A stretch of 11,062 nucleotides of DNA from JBBSHS01 sp038232515 (GCA_038232515.1 JBBSHS010000080.1:1-11062), one strand, 5' to 3'; shown: positions 1 through 5,781, numbered from the stretch's first letter. Notes: a model not told the origin generated them from the letters alone. Made by a program: numbers and translations.

Positions 1-96
1 AGCTTCGACCCGTGCATGCCCTGCACCACCCACATGGACACCGGCAAGGGTGTCATCACCCGTGAGGTCAACTCCTGCAGCTGCACCCTGGAGTGA
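1..96 (+). CDS. hhyL: [NiFe]-hydrogenase large subunit, C-terminal fragment (probably group 1h, HhyL-like)
   Basis: Only the last 31 codons are in the window, running to TGA at 94-96. They contain DPCMPCTTH, the C-terminal DPCxxCxxH motif whose two cysteines bind the Ni-Fe(CN)2CO site in the large subunit of H2-oxidising hydrogenases. The 20 residues after the histidine (from MDTGKG to the end) match the peptide that a maturation endopeptidase removes after nickel insertion; that peptide ends in a Cys-Ser-Cys motif. A canonical endopeptidase is encoded downstream at 1874-2377. The next gene starts at GTG 93, overlapping the stop by 4 bases. The [NiFe] assignment is firm. The group 1h (high-affinity actinobacterial type) assignment rests on the neighbours: NifU-domain protein, TPR protein and GC-rich actinobacterial context. 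Confidence 0.9.
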   Translation, partial: SFDPCMPCTTHMDTGKGVITREVNSCSCTLE

Positions 97-602
97 CCCG
101 TTCCGGGCCGGTGCTGGTCGGTGGCATCGGGTTGCCATGGTTGCGTGACCTCGACTTCGGCACCCAGTTCGTTCGCCGGGTCGAGGACCAGGACTGGCCC
201 GACGACGTCATCATCGAGGACATCTCCTACGCCGCTCATCGTGTCCTGCATCTGCTGCAGGACCTCCGGCCCTCCAAGGTCGTGCTGGTCGGGGCCATGC
301 CGCGCGACGTCGACCCCCCCGGGACCATTCGCCGCTACATGCTGGACCTGGCCCCGCCGCCCGACGACGAGGTGCACGAGCGGCTGACCGAGGCCGTCGG
401 TGGGATCATCGACCTCGACCACACCTTGGCCGTCGTCCGCTACTGGAAGGGATTCCCGGCTGACACGGTGGTGATCGAGATAGAGCCCGGCGACAAGTCG
501 TTCGGCCTCGGGTTCAGCAACGAGGTCGAGGCGGTGGTCGACGAGGTGCTGGCCATGGTGCGCGAGGAGGTGGCCCTGCCGGTCGGAGAGGCTCTGGCAT
601 GA
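93..602 (+). CDS. HupD/HyaD-fold protein with degenerate metal site (pseudo-endopeptidase)
   Basis: This is a 169-residue protein starting at GTG 93 inside the hydrogenase stop codon (GTGA), so it is almost certainly translationally coupled. The fold pattern follows hydrogenase maturation endopeptidases: a GIGLPWLRDLDFG loop at residues 11-23 in place of GxGNxLxxDDGxG, a strand VVLVGAMPRD at 63-72, the PGTIRRY segment near 76-82, LDHTL around His110, and a C-terminal IEPGDKSFGLGFSNEV stretch matching the family's end. In an ungapped comparison with the canonical protease downstream (Asp16, Asp62, His99), the first ligand falls on Leu20, the second on Gly67, and only the histidine (His110) survives. 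I infer it is not an active Ni-dependent protease. It may be a chaperone or checkpoint that binds the large-subunit C-terminus or nickel. Fold assignment fairly sure, role inferred. Confidence 0.8.
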   Translation: MTRSGPVLVGGIGLPWLRDLDFGTQFVRRVEDQDWPDDVIIEDISYAAHRVLHLLQDLRPSKVVLVGAMPRDVDPPGTIRRYMLDLAPPPDDEVHERLTEAVGGIIDLDHTLAVVRYWKGFPADTVVIEIEPGDKSFGLGFSNEVEAVVDEVLAMVREEVALPVGEALA

Positions 603-697
603 GGCAGGGGACCGGGAGGTTCCCGTCGCTGCCAACGGGGCACCGACGAGGTGGGCCCGGCGTCTGCGGTCCGGCGTGGGAGCAGACAGATGGGTGA
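599..697 (+). other. Bridging mini-ORF (32 aa) after the HupD-like gene
   Basis: ATG 599 overlaps the stop of the preceding gene (ATGA) and the frame runs 32 codons to TGA 695-697. Further short frames (ATG 690, 714 and 737) carry on to the real start at 760. The peptide is Gly/Arg/Pro-rich and resembles nothing I recognise. It is most likely untranslated spacer or a coupling device rather than a functional protein. Confidence 0.2.
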
Positions 698-712
698 CAT
701 GAAGGCACCGCC

Positions 713-781
713 GATGAGTGACACAGAGGCACTGCGATGAGTGACACAGAGGCACTGCGATGAGTGACACAGAGGAACTGG
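713..781 (+). repeat. 23-bp tandem repeat duplicating the start-codon region, about 3 copies
   Basis: Copies start at 713, 736 and 759. The first two are identical over 23 bases; the third diverges after GACACAGAGG as it enters the gene. Each unit contains an ATG (714, 737, 760) and an AGAGG that lies 7 bases before the next copy's ATG, so each copy supplies the ribosome binding site for the next. Because 23 is not a multiple of 3, the first two ATGs open 8-codon ORFs (MSDTEALR) whose TGA overlaps the next ATG as ATGA. A decayed 24-base fourth copy precedes them at 689-712. Confidence 0.95.
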
Positions 782-1383
782 CCTACGAGGACGTCCTGGC
801 CCGCATAGGCGAGCTGGCCGAGCAGCTGACCAGCCACCCCGACCCGGCCGTGGCCGCACAGGTGGGAGAGCTGCTCGACTGGGTCGACGCATTCCACCGC
901 GACGGTCTGGGCCAGCTCGTCGAGATGATCCGCGCCTGGCGGGGCGAGATCTTCTTGGAGTCGGTGGCCGGTCATCCCGTCACGGGGGCGCTGTTGGCTG
1001 CGTACGGGCTGGGAGAGGACGCCGAGCAGGCGGCCGACGCAGCCGTGGCCGTGGCCGCCGCCCTCGAGGAGGTCCGGCCTCTGGTGGAGTCCCACGGTGG
1101 CTCTATCCAGGTCGAAGGCATCAAGGACGGCGTGGTCACCGTTCGCCTGGCGGGCACGTGCGACGGTTGCCCGAGTTCGTCGGCCACACTCACCTATGGG
1201 GTGGAGGTGGCCCTGCGAGAGCGTTGGCCGCACTTCCGACGCCTCGAGGTGGTCGACGCCACCGACCAGACCGACGCCAGCAAAGCCGATCTCACCTGTC
1301 TCACGGTGCCCGAGCCAGAGCCCGTCGACGTCCCCACGCCCCAACCGACGCTCCTGCAGATACGCGGTCACGAGGGAAAGTGA
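760..1383 (+). CDS. NifU C-terminal-domain (Nfu-type) iron-sulfur protein of the hydrogenase operon
   Basis: A 207-residue protein. The central region, from VRPLVESHGGSIQVEGI through the CDGC motif (Cys134, Cys137), is a NifU C-terminal domain, which assembles or carries a [4Fe-4S] cluster between two subunits through CxxC. The first 100 residues are predicted helical and not recognised; the last 40 form a Pro/Glu-rich tail containing an extra cysteine (DLTCLTVPEP). I recall that mycobacterial uptake-hydrogenase operons encode a downstream Fe-S protein needed for activity, and this gene is a candidate equivalent, either delivering clusters or relaying electrons. ATG 760 is chosen because it opens the long frame and has AGAGG 7 bases upstream; two duplicated starts precede it. 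The stop overlaps the next GTG start. Confidence 0.85.
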   Translation: MSDTEELAYEDVLARIGELAEQLTSHPDPAVAAQVGELLDWVDAFHRDGLGQLVEMIRAWRGEIFLESVAGHPVTGALLAAYGLGEDAEQAADAAVAVAAALEEVRPLVESHGGSIQVEGIKDGVVTVRLAGTCDGCPSSSATLTYGVEVALRERWPHFRRLEVVDATDQTDASKADLTCLTVPEPEPVDVPTPQPTLLQIRGHEGK

Positions 1384-1877
1384 CGGGCACCGTCGGCGAC
1401 TTGGCGTACCGGGCCCGGGCCCTTGCCCAGGCCCATCCCCTCAGCGCCATGGCCAAGCGGTTCACCGACCGGGTCGTGGCCGAGGAACGCCTCTCCCAAC
1501 CTCTGCCGGAGACCAGCATATGGGCGGCGGCGGCGATCCTCAACGGCTACTGCCTGCGCCGGGTCGAGGAGCAGGACGCGGGGATAGCCGGTGTCACCTA
1601 CGAAGAAGTCGACCTCGACGTCCTCGACGCCCGTGCCGCCGCCATCGCCGGCGACCTCAGGGTCGGCGATCCCGGGCCGCACATGATCGGTGATGCCGAC
1701 GCCGCTTTCCGGGCGTTGGACCACATCATCGGCTCAGAGGTTGAACGCCGCCTCGACCACTGGCGGGACTCGGTCGACGATGCCGCCTGGGCCGAGCTGG
1801 AGGAGTACATCGCCTGGTGGGCGGTGAAGGGGTACGCGCTGCGGGTGGCCGAGTCCGGGCAACGGGCCACGGCATGA
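1380..1877 (+). CDS. Hypothetical alpha-helical protein of the hydrogenase operon
   Basis: A 165-residue protein starting at GTG 1380, which overlaps the previous stop by 4 bases (GTGA) and follows a GAGGG sequence. The frame is open further upstream, but that part lies antiparallel in content to the NifU-domain gene and is a shadow. No cofactor motif or membrane segment is visible. The sequence looks helical and contains two related stretches, LNGYCLRRVEE around residue 57 and VKGYALRVAES near the C-terminus, sharing GYxLRxxxE, which suggests an internal duplication or two-fold helical bundle. Its tight placement between the Fe-S protein and the maturation protease implies a hydrogenase assembly or partner role. 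I do not recognise a named family. Confidence 0.8.
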   Translation: MTGTVGDLAYRARALAQAHPLSAMAKRFTDRVVAEERLSQPLPETSIWAAAAILNGYCLRRVEEQDAGIAGVTYEEVDLDVLDARAAAIAGDLRVGDPGPHMIGDADAAFRALDHIIGSEVERRLDHWRDSVDDAAWAELEEYIAWWAVKGYALRVAESGQRATA

Positions 1878-2377
1878 AGATCCTGGTGGCCGGCGTGGGC
1901 AACGTGCTGCGCAGTGACGACGGGTTCGGTGTGGCCGTGGCCGACCGGCTGGCCACGATGGCGCTCCCACAAGGGGTGAAGGTGGTCGAGACCGGGATCG
2001 GCGGCATCGCCCTGGTCCAGGAGCTCATAGACGGCGCCGACGCCCTGGTCGTGATCGACACCGTCGACCGGGGGCGGCCCCCGGGCACGGTCATGGTCAT
2101 CGAGCCCGACATCGCCGATGTGGCCGATCTCTCCTGGGACCAGCGTCATGACTTCCTCTCCGACATGCACCTCGCCACGCCGTCACGAGCTTTGATGCTG
2201 GCCCGGGCGCTGGGGGTGATGCCGGCATCCTCGGTCATCATCGGCTGCCAGCCGGTCGACACCGAAACCTTCGCCCAGGGGCTGTCGGAGCCGGTGGCGG
2301 GGGCCGTCGAGGTTGCCGTGGCCGAGGTTCGCAGCCATATTGACAGGCTGTGCGCCGCTGACGTCACCCCGGCCTGA
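1874..2377 (+). CDS. [NiFe]-hydrogenase maturation endopeptidase (HupD/HyaD/HybD family)
   Basis: A 167-residue protein, the usual family length. It cuts the C-terminal peptide from the nickel-loaded large subunit after the DPCxxCxxH histidine, the last step of active-site maturation in the cytoplasm. The signature GVGNVLRSDDGFG lies at residues 7-19. Asp16, Asp62 (in VVIDTVD) and His99 (in DMHLATP) match the three metal ligands known in E. coli HybD (Glu16, Asp62, His93). The C-terminal segment GCQPVDTETFAQGLSEPV is also typical. ATG 1874 is preferred because it begins just before the conserved MKILVAGVGN and overlaps the upstream stop as ATGA; an in-frame ATG at 1817 would add residues with no family counterpart. 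Substrate is presumably the large subunit at the start of the window. Confidence 0.95.
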   Translation: MKILVAGVGNVLRSDDGFGVAVADRLATMALPQGVKVVETGIGGIALVQELIDGADALVVIDTVDRGRPPGTVMVIEPDIADVADLSWDQRHDFLSDMHLATPSRALMLARALGVMPASSVIIGCQPVDTETFAQGLSEPVAGAVEVAVAEVRSHIDRLCAADVTPA

Positions 2378-2378
2378 G

Positions 2379-3737
2379 GTGGCCCAGGAAACGGCCGCCG
2401 AGCCCGCCGACACCGTCGACTCCGACCGCCTCGCCACCATCCGGTCGTTGGAGGCGCAGCTGAAGGCCACTCCCCGGGCTTTGCGCCCCCACCAGTACGC
2501 CATGTTGGCCTACCGGCTGGGACTGGCCTATTCCGAGCACCCGGTGGGACCGCCCGAGGAGGGCCTGCGGCGGGCTCTGGCCTGTTATGACAGCGCCGCC
2601 GGCATCTTCGACCCCCGCTTCGACCCGGTCGAGCACGCTCGGGTTCTCAACGCCGCCGGCGCTGCCCATCGTGCCCTGGGCGACAGCAATCGCGCCGCCG
2701 AGCTGTTCGAGCGGGCGGCCGGGTTGTTGGCCGACCATGGACGCGACGACGAGCGAGCGGCCACCCTGAACAACCTGGGGCTGGCCCGGACGGAGCTGGG
2801 GGCCAGCGCCGGCGCCGTCGAGGTCTTCACACAGGCCGCCGACCTGTTCGACCGGACCACGGCTGAAGGAAGGCGCGGCTGGGTGGCCACGCTCCACAAC
2901 CGGGGCCTGGCCCGCGCCGCGGCCGGTGACGAAGCTGGGCTGGTCGGCGCCCTCGACGACTTCGAGCTGGCCGTCGAGGAGCTCGACGCCAACGAGGCCC
3001 CTTACCACTACGGGTTGGTCCACCACAGCATGGGGGTCGTCCTCGCCGATCTGGCCGCCACCCACCCCGACGAGCGGATGACCCTCCTGGATCAGGCGGT
3101 CGACGCTTTCGCCGAGTCTTTGACGATATTCGTGCGGACCGGTTTTCCCTATCAGCACGCCTTGGCCAAGTACAACCTGGGTGTGGCCGTGGCCGGACTG
3201 GGTGGCGTCGGCAACCTTCGGCTGGCCTTGGCGTGCCTGGAGGATGCCTTGGCCGCCCTCGACACCAGGCTCCATCAACCGGCTCGGGCTCAGGCCTACG
3301 CCCGCCTGCTGCAGGTGGAGGAGCAGCTGGCCGAGAGGTCGCCGGCGCCCAGCCGCACGGCCCACTTCGCCGCGCTGGTGGCGTGCACGGGCGATGACGA
3401 CCGGGTACCTCTGCTGCGCGACCGCTTCCTCCGGCTTCTGGACCTCCCCGATCCCCAACGCCACGCCGCTCTGGTCGAGCTGGCGTTGGCCGGCTACCAG
3501 CTGGGGCCCGACCGGGCCCGGCTCCTCATCGAGGCCGAGCTGGGTGTTCTCATGGAACTGCCCAACGAGTGGCTCGAGGTGGCCCTGCGGGCCCGGATCG
3601 AGGCTCTCAGCCGGCTGGGGGACGATGCCGAGGCGGCGGCGCGTGCCCTCGACGAGGCCGTGGGCGCCACTCTTGGCATACCCCAGCGCATGTTCGTCCG
3701 GGACTTCCTCTACTCGCTGGGCTGGGAGCGGCCATGA
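2379..3737 (+). CDS. Tetratricopeptide-repeat protein of the hydrogenase operon
   Basis: A 452-residue protein starting at GTG 2379, one base after the protease stop (TGAGGTG). The frame is open upstream to ATG 2313, but that would overlap the protease by 65 bases, so the GTG is preferred. Between roughly residues 85 and 310 there are repeated helical pairs of TPR type: ARVLNAAGAAHRALGDSNRAA, AATLNNLGLARTELG, ATLHNRGLARAAAG and HALAKYNLGVAVAGLGG. The C-terminal 140 residues are also helical (LALAGYQLGPDRARLLIEAELG). There is no signal peptide. TPR arrays bind protein partners, so a scaffold role in assembling the hydrogenase or its electron-transfer partners is plausible. The stop overlaps a small ORF start at 3734. 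Confidence 0.88.
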   Translation: MAQETAAEPADTVDSDRLATIRSLEAQLKATPRALRPHQYAMLAYRLGLAYSEHPVGPPEEGLRRALACYDSAAGIFDPRFDPVEHARVLNAAGAAHRALGDSNRAAELFERAAGLLADHGRDDERAATLNNLGLARTELGASAGAVEVFTQAADLFDRTTAEGRRGWVATLHNRGLARAAAGDEAGLVGALDDFELAVEELDANEAPYHYGLVHHSMGVVLADLAATHPDERMTLLDQAVDAFAESLTIFVRTGFPYQHALAKYNLGVAVAGLGGVGNLRLALACLEDALAALDTRLHQPARAQAYARLLQVEEQLAERSPAPSRTAHFAALVACTGDDDRVPLLRDRFLRLLDLPDPQRHAALVELALAGYQLGPDRARLLIEAELGVLMELPNEWLEVALRARIEALSRLGDDAEAAARALDEAVGATLGIPQRMFVRDFLYSLGWERP

Positions 3738-3826
3738 CCGGCCCGGGAGGCCGGTCGACGAGCGCTCGCTGCCCCATCCGAGCAACGAGGGTGGTTCAGT
3801 TACCGGCCCGGGAGGGCGGTCCATGA
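3734..3826 (+). other. Bridging mini-ORF (30 aa) across the repeat
   Basis: ATG 3734 overlaps the TPR gene stop (ATGA). The frame runs 30 codons through the direct repeat to TGA 3824-3826, which overlaps ATG 3823 (ATGA). That second frame is 16 codons long, ends at 3873 and overlaps the start of the next gene at 3863. The peptide is Arg/Gly-rich and unrecognised; probably not a functional protein. Confidence 0.2.
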
Positions 3827-3851
3827 GCGCTCGCTGCACCATCCGAGCAAC
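3736..3851 (+). repeat. Imperfect 50-bp direct repeat (period 65) with hairpin and palindrome
   Basis: Copy A at 3737-3786 and copy B at 3802-3851 agree at 46 of 50 positions by eye. Copy A starts with a perfect 8-bp stem, GACCGGCC then a CGGGA loop then GGCCGGTC (3736-3756), directly at the TPR gene's stop codon. Each copy also carries GAGCGCTC, extended to CGAGCGCTCG (3759-3768) in copy A. The repeat fills the largest gap inside the hydrogenase operon. It may be an attenuator, a protein-binding site or a simple segmental duplication. Confidence 0.85.
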
Positions 3852-3862
3852 AATGGCGGCCG

Positions 3863-4294
3863 ATGACGGCTGAGGCGGCTCCCGGTGACGTGGCTCAGGC
3901 CTTCGTGCAGGCGGTCGCATGGGGAGAGCACCATCGGGTCTGGGACCTCCTCAGCGCCGAGGGGCGGCGGGCCGTGCTGCGCGTGGCTGCGGCACGGGGC
4001 ATGCCAGAGCCACTGGCGGCCCGGCTGCGCGAGGGGACGGCCGACGACAGCGACCGCGATCAGTTCCTGGCCGACCTGGTGAACGGACTACGGGCCGACC
4101 TCCAGGGCACCGACGTCGATGCCCTGGAGTTCGAGGTGAACGAGGGCTTGGAGCCGGGCGCAGCCCGGGTGGTGCTCATCGTCCCGGTGCCCAATCCGCT
4201 CCTCGGCACCGGGTTGCCGGCCGCCTCCATCGAGCTGCATGTGGAAGACGACGGCTGGCACGTCGACCGGATGGTCCCCAGGGTGGCCAAGTGA
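3863..4294 (+). CDS. Small hypothetical protein, probably NTF2/SnoaL-like fold
   Basis: A 143-residue protein from ATG 3863. The order is an N-terminal helix DVAQAFVQAVAWGEHHRVWDLLSAEGRR, further helices to about residue 85, then strands FEVNEGLEPGAARVVLIVPVP and SIELHVEDDGWHVDRMVP. A helix with a G-x-x-x-x-VWxLLSxxGR pattern followed by curved strands ending in GWxVDRM is what small NTF2-like domains look like. No catalytic residues can be named. No signal peptide or membrane segment is present. It is located in the hydrogenase operon between the TPR and ligase-like genes, and its stop overlaps a 10-codon bridging ORF. Fold is inferred from pattern only; an unrelated hypothetical protein is possible. 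Confidence 0.75.
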   Translation: MTAEAAPGDVAQAFVQAVAWGEHHRVWDLLSAEGRRAVLRVAAARGMPEPLAARLREGTADDSDRDQFLADLVNGLRADLQGTDVDALEFEVNEGLEPGAARVVLIVPVPNPLLGTGLPAASIELHVEDDGWHVDRMVPRVAK

Positions 4295-4323
4295 CGTCCG
4301 GGCGACCGGGGCTGGTCCGGTGA
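4291..4323 (+). other. Ten-codon bridging mini-ORF
   Basis: GTG 4291 overlaps the upstream stop (GTGA). Ten codons (MTSGRPGLVR) later, its TGA at 4321-4323 overlaps GTG 4320, the start chosen for the ligase-like gene. It is an exact stop/start chain over a 25-base gap. It may serve translational coupling or be coincidence. Confidence 0.25.
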
Positions 4324-5048
4324 CCCTGCCCGACCCGGACAACCAGGCCGCCCGCCCCGTGCACCGGCACCAAGCGGCGGTCTCGGCCGGAGCCATGGCT
4401 TCGGCGTGGGCCAACCAGGAAGATGCACCGTCGGGGGCCACGGTCATCGTCGACCACGAGGTCAGCCCGCTCGGTCGACTCGGCCTGCGGTGGCTGGTCC
4501 CGGCGGCATCGACTCTGGCCTTCGCCGTCGTGCTCCGCCCGCCGCTCACGGCTGAGGAATCCGACGTGCCCTGGCTCGTGGCCGGGCTGGCGGCTGCGGA
4601 GGGTATCGCCGACGTCGTGACCGGTCGGCAACTGTCGACCTGGTGGCCCGACCTCGTGGTCGACGCGGCCACCGACGAGACGGTGGCGGCCATCAAGGCG
4701 GACGTGCAACTGGGCCCAGGCCGGGTACGGGTGGCAGTGGTGACCATTCGCGTCAACCTGGAGCTGCTGGGCGCCACCGAGCTTCGGGAGGAGGTCGTCC
4801 GAGCCGTCACGCAGCGGCTCGACCAGCGCACCGGCGAGCTGGCGGACGGAGTGGCCGGCCCGTTGGCCGCCTACGAACAGCGCTGTCGCCTGCTGGGCAA
4901 CAAGGTGAAGATCCGCCTCCTACCCCGAGGCGAGACCCGGGGGACCGCCCATGCCATCCATCCCCACGGGGCCCTGGAGCTGCGGTCGGTCACCGGGATG
5001 GTCGAGCGCATCTCCGTGGACATGGTCAGGGAGATGCAGGTGATGTGA
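4320..5048 (+). CDS. Biotin-protein-ligase-fold protein with degenerate active site
   Basis: A 242-residue protein (start GTG 4320) with the whole BirA/BPL class II-like catalytic plus C-terminal layout. Residues 28-58 align with the SxNxxAxxxxxxGxVVxAxxQxxGRGRxGRxW block, residues 68-96 with the SxLLRPPLxxEExxLxxxAGLAxAEAI block, about 105-114 (STWWPDLVV) with KWPNDLxx, and VVTIRVNLEL (140-149) with VGIGINVN. Residues 181-242 (PLAAYEQRCRLLGNKVKIRL through GTAHAIHPHGALEL) match the SH3-like C-terminal domain. The nucleotide-binding loop GRGRxGR reads PLGRLGL and the catalytic lysine of KWPND is absent, so biotinyl-AMP chemistry is unlikely. It may bind a lipoyl/biotinyl-like or adenylate ligand, or act structurally in hydrogenase maturation. 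Fold call is good; function unknown. Confidence 0.8.
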   Translation: MTLPDPDNQAARPVHRHQAAVSAGAMASAWANQEDAPSGATVIVDHEVSPLGRLGLRWLVPAASTLAFAVVLRPPLTAEESDVPWLVAGLAAAEGIADVVTGRQLSTWWPDLVVDAATDETVAAIKADVQLGPGRVRVAVVTIRVNLELLGATELREEVVRAVTQRLDQRTGELADGVAGPLAAYEQRCRLLGNKVKIRLLPRGETRGTAHAIHPHGALELRSVTGMVERISVDMVREMQVM

Positions 5049-5052
5049 CGGC

Positions 5053-5086
5053 TTGACGAGCCCGGTAGATGTTCCTCTACTATAAT
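5053..5086 (+). promoter_or_regulatory. Promoter-like element before the small membrane-protein genes
   Basis: Just after the ligase-like gene, TTGACG (5053-5058) is followed by an AT-rich patch, TACTATAATAATGG (5078-5091). TATAAT at 5081-5086 lies 22 bases from the TTGACG, longer than ideal; TACTAT at 5078 lies 19 bases away. In DNA of about 70% G+C this patch stands out. It suggests a separate transcript for the genes from 5126 on. Confidence 0.45.
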
Positions 5087-5125
5087 AATGGAGCCAGCAC
5101 CGCTGGCATCGTGAGGAGGTTGGGA

Positions 5126-5374
5126 GTGTTCCTGTGGTGGATCGGTAACGCCGTCCTGGGCTTGGTGGTGATCCCCGCCGTTCTCTACTTCGCCAATCGG
5201 GTCATACGCCCGACGCTCGAGATCAAGAAGTACGCCGATGACGTGCTCGTGCACGGCGTCGCCCTCACCGGGACCCTGGACGCGGTTCCCAGTCTCGTGA
5301 CCACCAAGGAGCTCACCGGTACCACCCGCCAGCTGGTCGGGCGGTACGGCGCGGCGTTGGAGCAACTGCTGTGA
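5126..5374 (+). CDS. Small single-helix membrane protein, type A
   Basis: An 82-residue protein from GTG 5126, chosen because AGGAGG (5114-5119) lies 6 bases upstream and because a longer start at 5069 would place the TATAAT element inside the gene. The first 28 residues (FLWWIGNAVLGLVVIPAVLYFANRV) form one transmembrane helix with RVIRP positive residues after it, implying a cytoplasmic C-terminal tail. The tail (about 54 residues) is amphipathic and probably helical. It resembles two further small proteins at 6082 and 6339 in length and layout, weakly in sequence. No enzymatic motif. Likely a membrane anchor, oligomeric scaffold or small-subunit component; function unknown. Confidence 0.75.
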   Translation: MFLWWIGNAVLGLVVIPAVLYFANRVIRPTLEIKKYADDVLVHGVALTGTLDAVPSLVTTKELTGTTRQLVGRYGAALEQLL

Positions 5375-5418
5375 CCGGCCGACGCACTGGCGAAAGGACC
5401 GACACGTGCCTGGGGTAG
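5371..5418 (+). other. Bridging mini-ORF (15 aa)
   Basis: GTG 5371 overlaps the preceding stop (GTGA) and the frame ends at TAG 5416-5418, inside the start of the next gene (5406). It contains the AAAGGA that serves as that gene's ribosome binding site. Probably non-coding spacer. Confidence 0.15.
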
Positions 5419-5696
5419 CTATCGTCACTCTGATCCTCGTGTTCGTACTGGTGGCGGCTCTCGCCCTCTATCTCACCGTCATCGCCTACTGCCTCAAGCG
5501 CGTGAACTTCTGTCTCGGGACCGTCCTCATCGGAGTCCGGTCCATCGCCTACCAGACAGCCCCGGTCGGTACCGTGGTGTCGGGCATCGCCGAGGATGTG
5601 CTCGCCATCGAGCATGCCCTGGAGGATGTGGTGGCCGGGGCATCGCAGCCCGCACCACCGGCCCGTACCTCGGGTCGTACGCCGCTCCGCCGCTGA
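5406..5696 (+). CDS. Small single-helix membrane protein, type B
   Basis: A 96-residue protein from GTG 5406, with AAAGGA (5393-5398) 7 bases upstream. Residues 4-30 (VAIVTLILVFVLVAALALYLTVIAYCL) are a long transmembrane helix, followed by KR and a predicted helix. The segment CLGTVLIGVRSIAYQTAPVG matches TLAKVTFGVRAVETQCAAIGP of the protein at 6620-6874, showing that the two are paralogues. The last 20 residues are Pro/Arg/Ala-rich and probably disordered. It follows the type A protein by 31 bases and probably acts with it. Function unknown. Confidence 0.75.
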   Translation: MPGVAIVTLILVFVLVAALALYLTVIAYCLKRVNFCLGTVLIGVRSIAYQTAPVGTVVSGIAEDVLAIEHALEDVVAGASQPAPPARTSGRTPLRR

Positions 5697-5708
5697 GGGC
5701 GTAGCCTG

Positions 5709-5768
5709 ATGGTGCAGCCGCCGGCCGCCGGCCGACGTCGTCCATGTTCCAGAACCCCAAGAGCGTGA
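5709..5768 (+). other. Mini-ORF (19 aa) preceded by TAGCCT
   Basis: ATG 5709 opens 19 codons (Arg/Pro-rich) to TGA 5766-5768. That stop overlaps GTG 5765, which opens a 5-codon ORF ending at TAA 5780-5782, whose last base is the first of ATG 5782. TAGCCT at 5702-5707 resembles an actinobacterial TANNNT -10 box. A leader-peptide role is possible but unproven. Confidence 0.2.
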
Positions 5769-5781
5769 AAGGACACAGATA

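Noticed and set aside
713..781. CRISPR-like or insertion-sequence interpretation of the 23-bp repeats
   Set aside because: Copies are directly adjacent with no spacers, and no transposase or inverted repeats are nearby.
2313..2378. Upstream ATG start for the TPR gene
   Set aside because: It would overlap the maturation protease by 65 bases; GTG 2379 directly after the stop fits the operon's junction style.
2364..3920. A 518-codon open frame on the minus strand
   Set aside because: It is antisense to the TPR gene, whose codon use and repeats are convincing; the long frame follows from GC-rich third positions, and the translated product is Gln/Gly/Pro-rich with no recognisable domain.
5069..5125. 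Longer N-terminus for the first membrane protein (ATG 5069)
   Set aside because: It would place the TATAAT element and a good AGGAGG site inside the coding region; GTG 5126 gives the membrane helix at the N-terminus, as in its paralogues.
5703..5735. GC-rich GCCGCCGGCCGCCGGCC stretch as a terminator
   Set aside because: No clean stem-loop with T-run could be drawn; it looks like composition bias.
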